DNA of 64,000 nucleotides, taken from Aselliscus stoliczkanus. Its lineage: Eukaryota; Chordata; Mammalia; Chiroptera; Hipposideridae. The notes under the pieces are model-generated. The model was not told where the DNA came from. It did not search any database and saw only the letters and a program-made list of their open reading frames with translations. The position numbers and the translations under genes are program-made. The stretch is taken from the NCBI GenBank assembly GCA_033961575.1, contig CM066729.1, positions 30,352,501 to 30,416,500 on the forward strand, in the 5' to 3' direction. This document shows, piece after piece, positions 13,071-26,180 of the stretch (positions are counted from its first letter, which is position 1; each line of letters starts with the position of its first letter).

Positions 13071-13690
13071 ACGTCCATTCATTTACTTACACAATAAGTT
13101 TTTTCTCAAGCATCTAGTATGTACCAAGCACGATTCTATATACTGGGAATGTAACAGTGAATAAAATAGACAAAGTCCCTTCCCTCGTGGAGTGTACATT
13201 CTAATGCAGGACAACAGACAATAAACAAAAAAATTAAACATATAATATATTGTCAAGTGATGGTCAGGGTTAGGAAAGCAAAATAAAACAGAGTAGGGGC
13301 TGGGGAGTCACAGGGGAGGGGAGAGAATAGTGTATTTTATACAAGGTTGTGGGGAAGGGACTATGAGGAAGAGACATGTGATAAGACACACGTGTATGAC
13401 CAAGGGAACAGTGGTACAGAGAGAAGGAACAGGAAGTGCAAAACATCTGATGTGGGACCAATGCCTGGCATGTTTCATGGCCAGAAGAGCAATGTCTCTG
13501 GAGAGACTCAAACAAGAGGAAGTCTTGAGAACTGGATGGAGGTGGAGAGGTCGCCAGGTCAGACCAGATGATGCACACTGGGGCCCAGCATGTCCCTGAG
13601 TGGTTTCATAGCAATTGGCAGAGAAGTTTGGATTCACTATGATGTTGGCCAAAGGAATCTGAGATTCTAGTCTTGGGATATTAAATGGAG
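13071..13690 (+). repeat. L2-class ancient repeat
   Basis: Order of ctagtatgtaccaagcac, tgaataaaatagacaaagtc, ccctcgtggagtgtacattc, then gtgcaaaacatctgatg, matches a widespread mammalian ancient repeat. The 202-codon minus-strand frame across it (13308-13916) is a by-product, not a gene. Confidence 0.5.
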
Positions 13691-14009
13691 AAGGAGAAAG
13701 ATGGAGCAGGTCTGCTTTTATTTGTTTAACCACCACATCCCAGTCTTCTCTTCTATTTATTAGACACCGCTTAATGGATGTCTGTATTCTTCCCCACCCT
13801 TTCCCACTTATACCTCGGTCTGGCAAGGATGGAACACAGGTAAGACTATCTAGGAGGTGATGTAAACTTTTGTTGCAGGTATTATTATGAGGTATTATTA
13901 TACTTCTTAACTGCAATTGGATTTGAAAGCTCCTCTTGCCTGCCTCTTAACTAAACTGAGACTCTGCTCCCCTGGTTGGAAACCCACTGTCATCTTAATA
14001 AAAACTCAG

Positions 14010-14452
14010 GGGGCTGGCAGAGTGGCTCAGTTGATTAAGAGCACAACCTCTGAGCAACAGGGTCGCCAGTTCGATTCCCACATGAGTCATTGAGCTGTAT
14101 CGGAGCTGAGCTGCCACTGAGATGCAAACAGGTGGCAGGATGCCTCAGCTGGTAAGATCATGTGCTCTCAACAACAAAGTTGTTGGTTTGACTCCCACAT
14201 GGGATGGTGGCTATGCCCACCCGCAACTAAAATTGAACACGGCACCTTGAGCAGAGTTGCCCTGAGCTGCCAACAGGAGGTCGGATGGCATCTAGACTTG
14301 GAGCTGAGCTAGCTGAGCCTTCTACAGCTGAGACTGAAGGACAACAACTTGGCTGTTCCCCTTCCCCAATTCCCCAATACTGTTCTCCTTCCCCAATTCC
14401 TCAATGAAATCTTAAATAAAAAAAAAAAGAAAGAAAGAAAGAAAGAAAAAAC
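14010..14452 (+). mobile_element. Dimeric VES-type bat SINE
   Basis: Two tRNA-like units in a row: gctggcagagtggctcag with gttcgattccc, and gtggcaggatgcctcag with ggtttgactccc. The tail has the same ccccttccccaattccccaa block as the long-form SINEs elsewhere, then a (GAAA) run. It links the two SINE types in one copy. Confidence 0.75.
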
Positions 14453-14999
14453 TCAGGCAGCAACCCCAAGCTCATCATGGCTGATATATGAACTTTCCCC
14501 AAGCCACCTAACACAGAATCTTTAATATGGAAAGTGTTCTATAAATAGCTGCTGGATAAACAAAAGAATGTATTCACAAATTTTCTCTCATGGCACCTTT
14601 ACTTAGTGGGTGCTCTCTTCTGTGAATTGGATTAGCATCAGTTTCAGAGGATACATTCTGACTGTGTTCTCTGATTCTCAGGCTCTTTGATTATAGCTCC
14701 CAGAGCCAGGCCTTGGGATGTCTTCTTACCCCTCTGCTGGGAGGGCCTAGTGGATTTAAATGTGCCAAATAAGAGTACCTACAAGCAGCATTTAGAACAC
14801 AGGTTTGAGTAAACACAGTGCTTCACTCTGCCCAAAGATATCTGCCTGATATGACAGTTATACAGGAAAATAAATAAAAAATAAGACTAAGAACAAAATA
14901 AATTAAAAAAAAAAATTAACCCCAGGAAGAAAGGTGATTTGCTAACAACAGAAATTGTAATGTTGATTAATTTATTATTCTTTAGTTTTAAAAAATTCA
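14453..14999. other. Intergenic DNA, nothing recognised
   Basis: No gene; A-rich run near 14870-14920. Confidence 0.5.
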
Positions 15000-15480
15000 C
15001 AATATTTTCTTTGGATTATAAAAGTAATTTGTACTCATCATAGAAAAAATTTTAAATACCAAAAAGCATAAAGTAAAACATAAAAATTACCCATAATGGG
15101 TAATTTGGCTGGATTTCCTTCTGCTTTAAACATAGTTATGATCATACTATACAAATATAATTTTACATCTTTGTTTTTCACCTGACAACAAATTCTGAAC
15201 ATTTTCCTAATATGTAATATTCCAATTATATCTTTGTCATTTATATTATGTGCCTATTATGGACAATTAGTTATTTTCAACCTATATTATAAACTCTTGT
15301 TAACAGTGTTGCAGTGAACATTCTTATATATAACCATTGTTCAAATCTCTGATCAATGGCCTAAACGAGTCTCAGAAGTGTAATTTAGTCAAAATATAGG
15401 TATTTTTAAAGGGTTTTTGATAAGTGTTTCAAACTTCTTTCCAAAAAGGTTGTATTAATTTGCACTGTCCTTCTACTACC
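15000..15480 (-). mobile_element. Old antisense LINE-1 3' region
   Basis: Hallmarks: acagtgttgcagtgaacattctt, taagtgtttcaaacttctttcc. Decayed, no coding. Confidence 0.5.
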
Positions 15481-15514
15481 CTCAACCATCCCCCTTTCCC
15501 CATTTTAAAAGAGT

Positions 15515-15725
15515 AGCAAAGATATGCTGGGTTCAAATCCCAGCTTTACTATCTTAGGAGAGTTATTTAAACTCACTAAAACTCAGTTTCCTCATCTGTA
15601 AAATGGAAATGGTGTATGTTCTCTAGCTCACAGGGTTGTTATGAGGATTAAATGAAATGATAATATAAAATTGCCTAGTACAGTCCCTGGCACATCACAT
15701 GTAGTCAATGAACATTAGCAACTGC
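15515..15725 (+). repeat. MIR SINE
   Basis: Nearly full MIR: gggttcaaatcccag, cagtttcctcatctgtaaaa, cacagggttgttatgaggat, agtccctggcacat. Confidence 0.8.
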
Positions 15726-15786
15726 TACCAGTAACCAGTAAAATCACTCTGCCCCAAATCTCTCTTACCCAGAGTAATATATGGAT

Positions 15787-15955
15787 GCAAAATCCCCTAA
15801 ACACAGTCGGAAAGAGTACCAACCTTTCTTGTTTAATAAAATTATGCAATAGCTGAAATCATTCACTATATGGGGCAAAATCCCCTAAACACAGTCGGAA
15901 AGAGTACTGACCTTTCTTGTTTGATAAAATTATGCAATAGCTGAAATTATTCAAT
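15787..15955. repeat. 88-bp tandem duplication
   Basis: Two adjacent copies (starting at 15787 and 15875) share gcaaaatcccctaaacacag and the following segment to tgcaatagctgaaat, with only a few differences. The close match suggests a recent local duplication. Confidence 0.9.
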
Positions 15956-17565
15956 TATTGCATCCACACACAAAGCCATAGTATTCTAAAAATAATAGCC
16001 TATTTGATTACCACCTGGAGGCAAAGAGGATCTTCTAAAAGGTGTTTTTCTACCCATTATACATTTTAATGATGATATATTGTTCTTTATTATTTCAAGG
16101 GAAACAAATTTTTTAAGGGATAATGGCTTCAATTTGGAAAATATTTTTTCCAGAAAGAGGAACTCAACATAAATAGCTTCATAATTCATCATCATGAATA
16201 CGCTTCATAGGCATCTACTACATTTTTGTCATAGGCTGTCAAAGGAAATCAATTTTTTTTTAATACCCCTAAGCAACTTAACTAAGAAAAAGCCATTCCA
16301 ATTAATTTGAAAGGTCTGGTGGAATTTTGCATGGAATTCGGTGAGGTTTTGGTTTGGCATGCCCCAGAATTTTTGGTTGTGATAATCCCAAGATAAAGGA
16401 AATCATTCACAAAAAGCCATTTATCAGATGGGTACCCTAAAACTGTTGCATGAAATCAGTTTAGTTCTATTTAAATCCAAAATAGATCATTTTCAGTTGC
16501 TTTATGAAAATACATTTGCTTAATTTTTTTGTAAAGCTAGATATTTATTAGGTGTGGGAACATTAGTATTCAGCTTCTAGAGAGAAACCACTCAAAACGG
16601 TTCTATATCCATTGTCTAAAAGGATATTACCACAGTGAGAGAAATATACAGAACATGTTCTACATTCTTTGGAGTTCCTTGACATTGGGTAAATTTGTGT
16701 CATTATTTAGGAGAGAAAAGTTGGGGCATTTCATGCTGTAGAAACAACAGAGGAAATGAAATTGCTGCTGCTTTCACCTGGAGTTTCTTCTCTGGAAATC
16801 TACTAAATAAAAAAGCTTTGATCTGACGCCACAGGTAGCATTTGGGAACAGAAAACTGATTCAACTCTTCCCTTTCTGAAGTACAAATATGCCCAGTGTT
16901 TTCCTGTCCTATTTTCCTTCTCCTTAATCTGAGATCAGTGTTATCAGACCTGTAAATTTCCCCATCCAGTGAGTCACCAAATAAACAGAGGTATATGATA
17001 ACAAACGGTTGGGTTTAGATGTCTTCCTGTCCAACTATTTTGGCCAGAAAAGATACATAATTCCTTGTGTAAGATGGATTAGGGAAAAATTCTTACTTAG
17101 AGTTGCTCAGAACCTGAATAAGAAAAAGACGCCCCTTCCTCCATGCTGCAGTAGGGATCACAGCTTGACAAGAAAGCACAGGCTAGATTTTGTCCCAAAC
17201 TGCCTCTTTGGTTCACACAATCATATTCTGCACCCTAAATTTCATTCTCACAAATGCTATATATATTGTTGAATTCCTATAGTAACACAAAAAAAGTAGC
17301 AGGGATAAACGACAAAATAGAACTTCAAACCTCAGCTCTAATCCAGAAATCAGAATGCTTTTATTGTGAATCTACATGTGCCTAGCTCTGTGAGAGGCCT
17401 GCAATGGACAGAAATGGAGAAGAAGGATTCTACTTTCTGAAGGATGATGATGATATAAAGGTCTCTTTGTACATTTCTCATTGCTTGTATAAGCTTTAGG
17501 GGTAGGGAAGAGAAAAATTGTCATATTACTTTCTCAATAATAAAAGATCATTAAAGTCTACCCTT
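15956..17565. other. Intergenic DNA, nothing recognised
   Basis: AT-rich, no gene. An 87-codon frame at 17009-17272 has no recognisable domain. Confidence 0.5.
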
Positions 17566-17715
17566 CTGTTAAGGTGACCTCAAGAGTCAGACCACATGGA
17601 TTCAAATCCCAGCACTGCTATTTACTTGTTATATGATTTTCAGTGATTGACTTAGATCACTGTTCCTCAGTTTCTTCATTTTTTTTCTGTAAAAATGGGG
17701 ATGATAATAGTAATA
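17566..17715 (+). repeat. MIR SINE
   Basis: Contains ggattcaaatcccagcactg…cctcagtttcttcat…gtaaaaatggggatgataat. Confidence 0.7.
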
Positions 17716-17784
17716 ACCTACAAATAATAATTATTATTCTCTATCCATCACAGCTCTTCTAGTAGTAAGAACAATATTATTATT

Positions 17785-17998
17785 ATTATTTTAAAAGACA
17801 CCATTGTGGGGGAGGGGGAATGGTAGAAGAGGATAAAGGGGGTCAAATATATATATGGTGATGGAAGGAGAACTGACTCTGGGTGGTGAACACATAATGC
17901 AATACATAGATGATATATTATAGAAATGTACACTTGAAACCTATGTAGTTTTGTTGACCATTTTCACCCCAATACATTTTAATTAAAAAAAATTAAAA
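17785..17998 (+). mobile_element. LINE-1 3' end
   Basis: Carries the Laurasiatherian L1 3'UTR pattern: gggtcaaatatat, ggagaactgactctgggtgg, gtacacttgaaacctatg, caccccaatacattttaatt, then an A-rich tail. Confidence 0.75.
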
Positions 17999-18089
17999 GG
18001 ACACCATCAATTGTCATAATCACTCTGAAGTTGAGTTTCAACTTTGGAATTCTGAGCAGACCATTTTTAAAATTGTGATTTGGTTTCTA

Positions 18090-19990
18090 TTTCCAGCCAT
18101 GATAGGCTAGCTTGTAGCAGGAAAATCTTCCCATGAGAACAGCTGCCAGAGCCAAATAAAATTAAAAACAAACAAAGAAAAAAATGTCTGTAAACGTTGA
18201 AGAGTGACCAAATCAGCCAGGACTTGAAGGATCAAGATCCCTGAAAGAAGGAAAACTCACTGAGGTAAACCTAATAGTCTACACTACCCACTAAGTCATT
18301 TGCTGACTCATAAGCATAATGAATGTAGGACTGAGAAATTGAGCAGAAAGTGTCTGTTAAAAAGCAGAAAAAGTGAGTAGAGGTTTTGGCAGACACATTG
18401 AAGAAAAAAACAATTGTAGTTCAGGCCCACCAGAGTAACCAGGACTTGAAATACCAAGATCCTGGAGTGAAAGGAAGTGCAAAGAAATGATTCAGATAGA
18501 ATGAGCTGCGTCTTGCCTCTCCATATTTGACAATTAGCAAACAGAATAAGCTAAGAGTTAGAAAGGCAGAACAAAAAGTGGTTGTTAAGACACTGAGAAA
18601 TTAAACAGATGAATGACACAGTGCTGGATAAATAAACATTAACATTCAGAGCCTACCAAATCAGCGTGGCCTTGGTAAACACTTCTTGCTTTCAGTTGGA
18701 ACTCATGGAACTACATCCTAAGAAATAAGGGTAAATAAATATAGACCAGCCTTTGTAATGATTGAAACCCAGCCTCAAGTCAGCTTATTCCCTAATTGGT
18801 TTAAGGTGTTCTGCTTTTAATCTGACTGTCTGCCAGAGTTAACATCATTAAGAGGCTCTGTAATTTTGCATAGGCAATATCTGGCATTCAATAAAAAATT
18901 ATGATGCATACAGAGACACAGGGAAAAGAGAAAAATATATACAACAGAAACAGACATACAGATGATCCAGATATTGGAATTATCAAACACAGAATGTAAA
19001 ATAACTGTGATTAACATGTTCAAAAAATGAGATGACAAAATGGAAAATTTCATCAGAGAACTGAAATCTATAAAATAAACCAAGTGGAAATGTTTAAGCT
19101 GCAATAACTGAAATTAAGAATTCAATAAATGAATTTAACAACAGTTTTAGACACAGGTGATGAAAGCATTAATATCCTGGAAGATTGGTTGTCAGAAAAT
19201 ATCTGAATGAAAGCACCCAATCCCCTACTTCACCCCCCAAAAAAGTAGACAGTAGCATTAAAAACGTGAAGGACATTGTGAAAAGGTTCTAACACATGTG
19301 TAATTAGAGTTTCGAAAGGTTCTAAAAAGGGAGATTGAGTCGGGAGCAATATAAACAATATTTAAAGAGGTAATGACTGAAAATTTTCCAAAACCAATTT
19401 AAAGGGACCAAGTTATAAATTCAAGAAGTGCTACAAACCTCAAGCAGGATAAATACAAAGAAAAACAGACGTAGGAATGTCATAACCAAATTTCCTGGGG
19501 GGAAACAAAACAGAAAAAATAAAATCCTAAACAGCCAGACTATCTTCCCAAACAAATTACCTTCAAAGGAGCAATAAAACAAACAAACAAACAAACAAAT
19601 AAAAAGCAGCTGTCTTAAAGTATTGAAAGAAAATAACTGCTAAGCAAAAATATATTTTCAAAATTAATTCAAAATAAAGACAATTAAGACCAAAAAAAGG
19701 GGGGAAAGAATTTCTTGCCAGCAGACCAGTGTTTTAAAAACAGACTAAAAGGAGGGCCGGCCGAGCGGCATGGTGGTTACGTGCTGGCTTGGAAAGCCAA
19801 TGCCCCGGTTCGGTCCCACATACGGGGGCCAGTGACACTGCACTCAAAAAAAAAAACAAAAAACACACTAAAAGGAATTCTTCACGCAGAAGGAACATTA
19901 TCTCTGATAGAAGAGCATGTAAATGTGGAGGAATGGAAAACACTGGAACTAAACTGTAATGAATAGTGAGTATATAAAACAATACAAATG
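18090..19990 (+). mobile_element. Old LINE-1 5' portion
   Basis: A-rich sense strand with L1 landmarks such as gatccagatattggaattatc and atttcttgccagcagaccagt, and an oligo(A) CAAA run at 19581-19600. Heavily decayed. A short SINE at 19754-19858 is inserted, flanked by imperfect copies of acactaaaagga. Confidence 0.6.
19754..19858 (+). mobile_element. Short-form GC-rich-head SINE
   Basis: Head gggccggccgag, inner hairpin gctggcttggaaagccaatg, B-box-like ggttcggtccca, then gccagtgacactg and an A-rich tail. Flanking repeat cagactaaaagga / acacactaaaagga. Confidence 0.9.
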
Positions 19991-20299
19991 GCTGTTTGGA
20001 GACTTTACAAAGCTAGAACCAGCTAGTCTGCCTTTCAGGTCTCATACAAGTTGTATATTAAGAAGCAAAAAAGGGCAACCTTGACTAGGAATATTCTGAT
20101 TCCTTCCATATTAGGGGCCATATACTATCATAATACTAACCCCAACCATTCTACTCACTGAAGAAAAGGACATGTGATGGGGCCTTTAGGGGTTATTAAA
20201 ATCTCTTTAGTCACTGTTTAGAAAGCAATTGACAAAAGGAAACTAGCAACCTGCTAAGGGCAATGAGGCTGTGTTACAGGGCTCTACCCTCTGTCTCAC

Positions 20300-20470
20300 T
20301 GTGTATACATTATCCCAATAAATCACCCCAACAAACCCAACAGGTAGGTGTTTTACTCTCTGTTTTATAGCAGTTCAGAAAAGTTAAGGAAATTACCCAA
20401 GATTGCACAGTTAGAAAGTGATGGGGGCTGGATGTTAACCCAGGACTGCAAAGCCAATAGTCTTTGCACT
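20300..20470 (-). repeat. MIR SINE
   Basis: Antisense MIR traits: ctctgttttatagcagttcagaaaagttaagg-type order, cccaagattgcacagttagaaagtg, taacccaggactg. Confidence 0.6.
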
Positions 20471-20626
20471 CCACCAGGCCACAGGCTATAAATATTCCAG
20501 CCAGTGAAATAATGTTAGTGCACATAATAGTTCAAAGGGATGATCTAAGGATCAAGATGGCAGAGTAGGAAAACACTGTGCTTGCCTCCTCACACCACCA
20601 CCTGAAAATTAAAAGTAAACTACAGT

Positions 20627-20740
20627 GGGCCGGCCGAGTAGCGCGGTGGTTAAGCGCTGGCTTGGGAAGCCAGCGGCCCCGGTTCATCCCACATATGAAG
20701 GCCAGTGACACTGCCCTCAAAAAAATAAAATAAATAAAAT
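20627..20740 (+). mobile_element. Short-form SINE inside LINE-1
   Basis: gggccggccgagtagcgcgg head and A-rich tail. The target site AAAAGTAAACTACAG is duplicated exactly on both sides, so the insertion postdates the LINE-1. Confidence 0.92.
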
Positions 20741-22416
20741 AAAAGTAAACTACAGAACAATCCTCATTGAGAATAGCCTGAAGTCTAGCTGAACAGATGT
20801 CCTACAACTAAGGATATACAAAAGAAGCTACATCAAAACTGGTAGGAGGAGCAGAGACATAGAACAGGCTGGTCCCACACATTTAGCAGTTAAAAATTGG
20901 AAGGAATATCTCACCTGCAGAGATTCCCCTTAAAGAACAAGGGGTCCCAGCCCATACCAGGTACCCCAGTCTAGGGTTCCAGTGCCAGGAAGAGAAGTCC
21001 CCATAACTTCTGGCTGTGAAAAGCAGCAGAGATTGTAGCTGAGTGAGACGGAGGGCAGCTAACATCACAGGGTTCCTCTTAAAGGGCTCACTCATGGACT
21101 TACTTAATGCTGGACTCACTCACTCTGAACTCCAGCCCTGGAACAGCAGTTCAAAAGGCACCAGGGACATACTGGGAGGAACTGAGTTGTCTGGCTTTAG
21201 GGTAAGGACTGGAAGGGTGGCTTACTCCCAAACAGAAGTGCAAGCAGAAGCCATTGTTTCTTTGTTGAGCCTTCCCCCCACCCAGCATACAGATGCAAGC
21301 AGGTGTCATATCTGAGTCTCCATTGACCTGGCTAACACCATTCATCCCACCCCACCAACTTGTGGGCCCATCCAAGTCACTTGCAGTGGCTTTTCCATGA
21401 AATCAGTGATATCTTTAACAAAGAGATAGGAAACATGAAAAAAGAACCAGTCAGAAACAAAAAAACACAATAACTGAAATAAAAAATACATTAGAAGAAT
21501 GAACAGTAAATTAGATGAAGGAGAGTATAGAATAAACAATTTAGAAGATAAAGTAGCAGAAAACATCCAATACCAGAATAGCAAAAAGAAAAATAAAATG
21601 AGGATACTTTAAGGGGCCTCTGGGACAACACCAAGTATAATATTTGCATCATATGGGTACCAGAAGGAGAAGAGAGAGGGCAAGGAATTGAAAACATATC
21701 AGAAGAAATAATGATGGAAAATTTCCCTAACCTGACAAAGGAAATTGACATACAAGTCCAGGAAGTACAGAGTCCCAAAGAAGATGAACCCAAAGAGGCC
21801 CACACTGAGACACATCATAATTAAAATGCCAAAAGTTTAAAGACAAAGAGAAAATCTTAGAAGTGGCAAGAGAAAAGCAGTTAGTTACCTACAAGGGAGC
21901 TCCCATAAGACTGTCAGCTGGTTTCTCAACAGAAAATTTGTAGGCCAGAAGGAACTGGCACAAAATATTCAAAGTGATGAAAAGCAAGGACTTACAACCA
22001 AGATTATTCCACCAGCAAAGCTACCATTTAGAATCAAAGGACAGATAAAGAGAAAGGAAAAGCTAAAGGAGTTCATCACCACCAAAGCTGTTTTATAAAA
22101 AAATGTTAAAAAGGACTTCTTTAAGAAGAATAAAAATAAAAAAGATCAAAAATATGAATAATAAAATGGCAATAACTACATACCTATCAACAATTACTTT
22201 AAATGTAAATAAATTAAATGCTCCAATGAAATGACATGGGGTAGCTGAATGAATAAGAAAAAAAGACCACATACACATGCAGTCTGCAAGAGACTCACTT
22301 CAGATCAAAAAACAAACACAGACTAAAAGTAAAGGGATGGAAAAAAATATTTCATGAAAATGAAAATAAAAAAATAAAGAGTGGAGTAGCAATACATATA
22401 CCAGACAAAACAGACT

Positions 22417-22905
22417 TTTTTATTTTATTTTATTTTTAACTCCTTTATTGTGAAATAAACATTTTTTAAAAAAAAATTAGTTTCAGGTGTCCAACACAGT
22501 GAAATAGTTATACTTTTTACCCCTCAATGTGACAACTCCCCTCCCCCAATTCACCACTCCACTCCCCCCGTATCATACATATCTATTACAATTCCTTTGA
22601 CTCCCTTCCACAGTATACTTCACATCCCATGACTATCTATATATTAAATTATAGTTGGCATATGATATTATACAACATCAGCTTCAGGTGTACAGTACAG
22701 TGATCAAGACTCTACTCCATCCATGAAGTGGTCTCCCTAACAAGACATGTGACCATCTGACACCCCACAAAATATTTACAACATTATTATATTCCCCAAA
22801 CTGTCTTTCATACCCCTGTGGCAATATTGTAGTTACATATTTATGCTGTCTAATGCTTTCCCCTTGTCCCCTCATCTCCACCCCCCTCCCAACTAGCAAC
22901 CATCA
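22417..22905 (-). mobile_element. 5'-truncated LINE-1 3' end inserted in another LINE-1
   Basis: Poly(T)-rich left end then tttcaggtgtccaacacag, the antisense L1 3'UTR. Flanked by the duplication AAAACAGACTTT, proving target-primed insertion. Confidence 0.85.
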
Positions 22906-23615
22906 GTCAAAACAGACTTTAAAACAAGGACTATAACAAGAGACAAAGAAGGACACAGTAATTCCACTTCTGGGTATTTATCCAAAGAAACCCAAAACAC
23001 TAATTCAAAAGGACATATGCATCCATATGTTCACTGAAACATAATTTACAATAGCCAAGATATGGAAGCAATCTAAGTGTCCATCAATAGAAGAATGGAT
23101 AAAATAGAAATGGTACATATATATAATGGAATATTACTCAGCCATAAATAAGAATGAAATCTTGCTATCTGCAACAACATGGATGGACCTAGAGGATATT
23201 ATGCTGAGTGAAATAAGTCAGAGAAAGACAAATACTACATGATTTCAGTTATATATGGAATCTAAACAACAAAATAAACAAACAAACAAAACAGAAGCAA
23301 ACTCATAAATACAGGGAACATTTTGATGGTTGCCAGATGGGAGGGAGGTGGGGGGATAAGTGAAAAGAGGGAAGGGATTAAGAAGTACAAATTGGTAGTT
23401 ACAAAATAGTCATGGGGATGTAAAGTATAGCATAAGGAATATAGCCAATAACATTGTAAATAACTAAGTATGGTGTCAGATGGGTACTACAATAGATTTA
23501 TTGGGTGATCATTTCGTAAGTTACATAAATGTCTAATCACTGCATTGTATACCTGAAACTAATATAATATTGTATGTCAACTGTAATTAAAAAATAAAAA
23601 ATAATTAAAAAATAA

Positions 23616-24005
23616 ATGTGCATAGATACATATAGAATATTCTTCAAAATAAAGTAAGAAGATGGATAGATGAATAGGATGGATGGATGGAGTGAGTGAG
23701 ACACAAATTAATCCACTCACAGATTCAATGTTTGTATTGTAAATCCAGCAAGAATGATAAAACTTAAAGGAAATTCTCTGTCCAAAAACTGTCAGGATGG
23801 GCTCAGCAACTGTCTTAGCAGTTCATGTCACCTGCCATTAGGTGATCTTTTAAAATGTAAGTAAAACAAAGCAAAACAAAAATAAATAAAACTGTAATAT
23901 ATTTGCATGTTAAATAATTCAATCAGTACAGAGGGTTTATTCAATAAAAAGCAGGTTTTCCTCCCACTTCAAAGATGCAACTTCCTTCTCCAGAGGCAAT
24001 GGTCA
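23616..24005. other. Intergenic DNA with a short GGAT repeat
   Basis: A (GGAT) run at about 23675-23692. Nothing else recognised. Confidence 0.5.
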
Positions 24006-24009
24006 CTGA

Positions 24010-24885
24010 TTTTCTACAATCTTATGAGTGTAGATCTCTATCTATACTATACACATATATATGTGAGTATGTATGTATATGTAATTATATACTTTTTTCT
24101 TTGCACAAATGGAAATATACACTGATCTGAACTTTGATTTTTCACATGACTTTTCACATAATGAAGATTGTTCCTATCACATATATATGCATAAAATCTA
24201 ATTCCATGTTTTTGACAGGTTTATAGTAGTCCATTGAAAAGATGAATCATGTTTTATTTAAATGATCCCCTCTTAAAGGATATTTAGAGTGCTTCAAGTC
24301 TTTTAATATCAAAAATAATAGTTTTAATGGAAATCAGTCTTTATTTATATATGCAAATAGTTCATAAGATAAATTCCTAAAAGAGGAATTGCTGGGAAAA
24401 AGTTTATGTGCATTTTTTATTTTGACAGCTATTGCCAACTCATCCTCCACGTAGATGGCAGGCACTAAGGTACATTCCATCCAAAAGAATATGGCAACTG
24501 TTTCCACATACCTTCACACACTCTACAAATCATCAAACATTTTAGTTTTGCAAATTATAGGTTAACATCTAATCATTCTAATTTGCATTCTTTACTTTTG
24601 AGTACAGCTGAGTATTTTTCATATGTTCATAAACAATTTGTATTTCTCTTTCTTTGAACTATCTATTCATATCCTTTGCCCAGTTTTGCATTGAACTGTT
24701 GGCCTTTTCCTTATTGATAACTCATATTTACATACTAAGGACATTAACCCTTGGTCTGTCATATGCTGTTGCAAATGTTTCTTCTAAGTTATCATTTGTC
24801 TTTAAATGTTATCTATGGTAACTTTTCCTTGCAGAAATATTTAATTTTTACATGGCAAAATTTACCAATCTTTTCTTTATAATGT
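24010..24885 (-). mobile_element. Old antisense LINE-1 3' region
   Basis: Hallmarks: aggaattgctgggaaaaagt, attgccaactcatcctcc, tcctttgcccagttttgc, cttggtctgtcatatgctg. Decayed. Confidence 0.65.
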
Positions 24886-25235
24886 CTAAGCATCAGGTGA
24901 CCAATCGTTCATGAGGCTGATTGCCCAGGAGCTGTATCGTATCAGAGAGTTTGTTAAACTGTCCCAAAATGCAAAGAAGTTTGCAACAATATTAGTGAAA
25001 TCTTTATTCTGGAGCATCAATAAGCGATAGTGGCAACTTTCCTGGAATTTTTTCTTGAAGCCCATTGTCAATATTTTTGAAGTTCTTCAAGACAATATTG
25101 ATAACATATGAATGTTGCCTATAGAAATGGTGCTGTAAATATTTAGGACTCCCCTTCTCCCCTCATTGGGAAGTTGCCACTTAATATTTCAGAGTGCAGA
25201 GGCAGAAAGAAACTACCTCTCATTATATAGTGACA
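24886..25235. other. Intergenic DNA, nothing recognised
   Basis: No gene or confident repeat. Confidence 0.45.
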
Positions 25236-25239
25236 TCTC

Positions 25240-25445
25240 AGAGTCATGACATGCTACCACTTTACAAAATTCTTATCTGTCTATTATATATAATCTGACT
25301 CACTAGACAAAGCTACACAACCAAGGATCCATCTCCATTTTGCAGATATGAAAATTAGGAAAAGTAGAGGTTTGTCCAAGCTCACACAGCTACCAGAAAG
25401 GAGCTAGAACTTAGGTCTTTTGATCATAGGTCCAACGTTATTTTA
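25240..25445 (-). repeat. MIR SINE
   Basis: Antisense MIR: tttgcagatatgaaaattagg, tccaagctcacacagctacc. Confidence 0.65.
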
Positions 25446-25955
25446 GCTCTAAAAGCTAAAGTAACTGAGCCAGAAGCATTTCGCCACCAAAGAAGAAATT
25501 GCTCAGTGGAACCAGCCTCCTCAGCATGTCATGCTTGGGCTTGGTATGCAAAAAGGAACACAAAGCTCTGTTTCTTACCCTGACAGGTCACCTTTCAGGA
25601 TTAGAGCGGTACTGGACCCCAGCCTATCAGATGCCATGAGAGCACCAGCTGATTTATGCTCAAATTCAATGCCCCCTAGGACTAGAACTGCAGAAAAGTT
25701 GACAGCAGGAAGTTGATGCTATTATAAAGGACCCTAACAGTTACAGTACCTACCTACAGCTCCCCATTTACAGTTTCAACTAATCATAAGCCTCATTGGG
25801 ATCTCCCTTCTTCCAAGAATGGGCTGCCTCTCTAAATTATGGCACCAAAGACACAGCCCAAAGTTTTCTGTTCAGGGCCTATGACTAAGAACTGTCTACT
25901 TATTGAGAAGAACAATGATGAAGGCAGGCATACTGAGCTACCTGTCGGCCTCATA
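25446..25955. other. Intergenic DNA, nothing recognised
   Basis: No gene; short frames only. Confidence 0.45.
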
Positions 25956-25957
25956 TT

Positions 25958-26180
25958 GGCCAGTGTTTCTCAATTTAGCATTATTGAAAGTTTGGGGTGA
26001 GGGCGGCTATCCTGTGTACTCTAGGATGTTTAGCAGCATTTGGCATCATTCCTCTACCCATTATATGCCCATAGCAGATACACTAGAAGCTTCCCTTTCC
26101 CCATTATGACAACCAAAAATGTCTCCATACATTGCCAAATATCCCCTGGCGAGTAAGATCACCTCCAATTAAGAATCCCA
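25958..26180 (-). mobile_element. MER5A-like hAT-Charlie element
   Basis: Order of ccagtgtttctcaat, gatgtttagcagcatttgg, acaaccaaaaatgtctcc, attgccaaatatcccctgg matches non-autonomous MER5-type elements in antisense. Confidence 0.7.

Larger units (their letters stand above)
20535..23615 (+). mobile_element. LINE-1 with a large internal deletion
   Basis: Begins with the L1 start signature (ggatcaagatggcagagtagg), continues through 5'UTR and an ORF1-like part (to about 22410), then jumps to the ORF2 C-terminal region (cttctgggtatttatccaaa, atggataaaatagaaatgg, 3'UTR). Most of ORF2 is missing. Two later insertions interrupt it: a short SINE at 20627-20740 and an antisense LINE-1 3' end at 22417-22905. 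No intact frame. Confidence 0.8.

Noticed and set aside
13308..13916. 202-codon minus-strand open frame
   Set aside because: Lies across an ancient L2-class repeat and reads as low-information sequence; the plus-strand repeat explains it.
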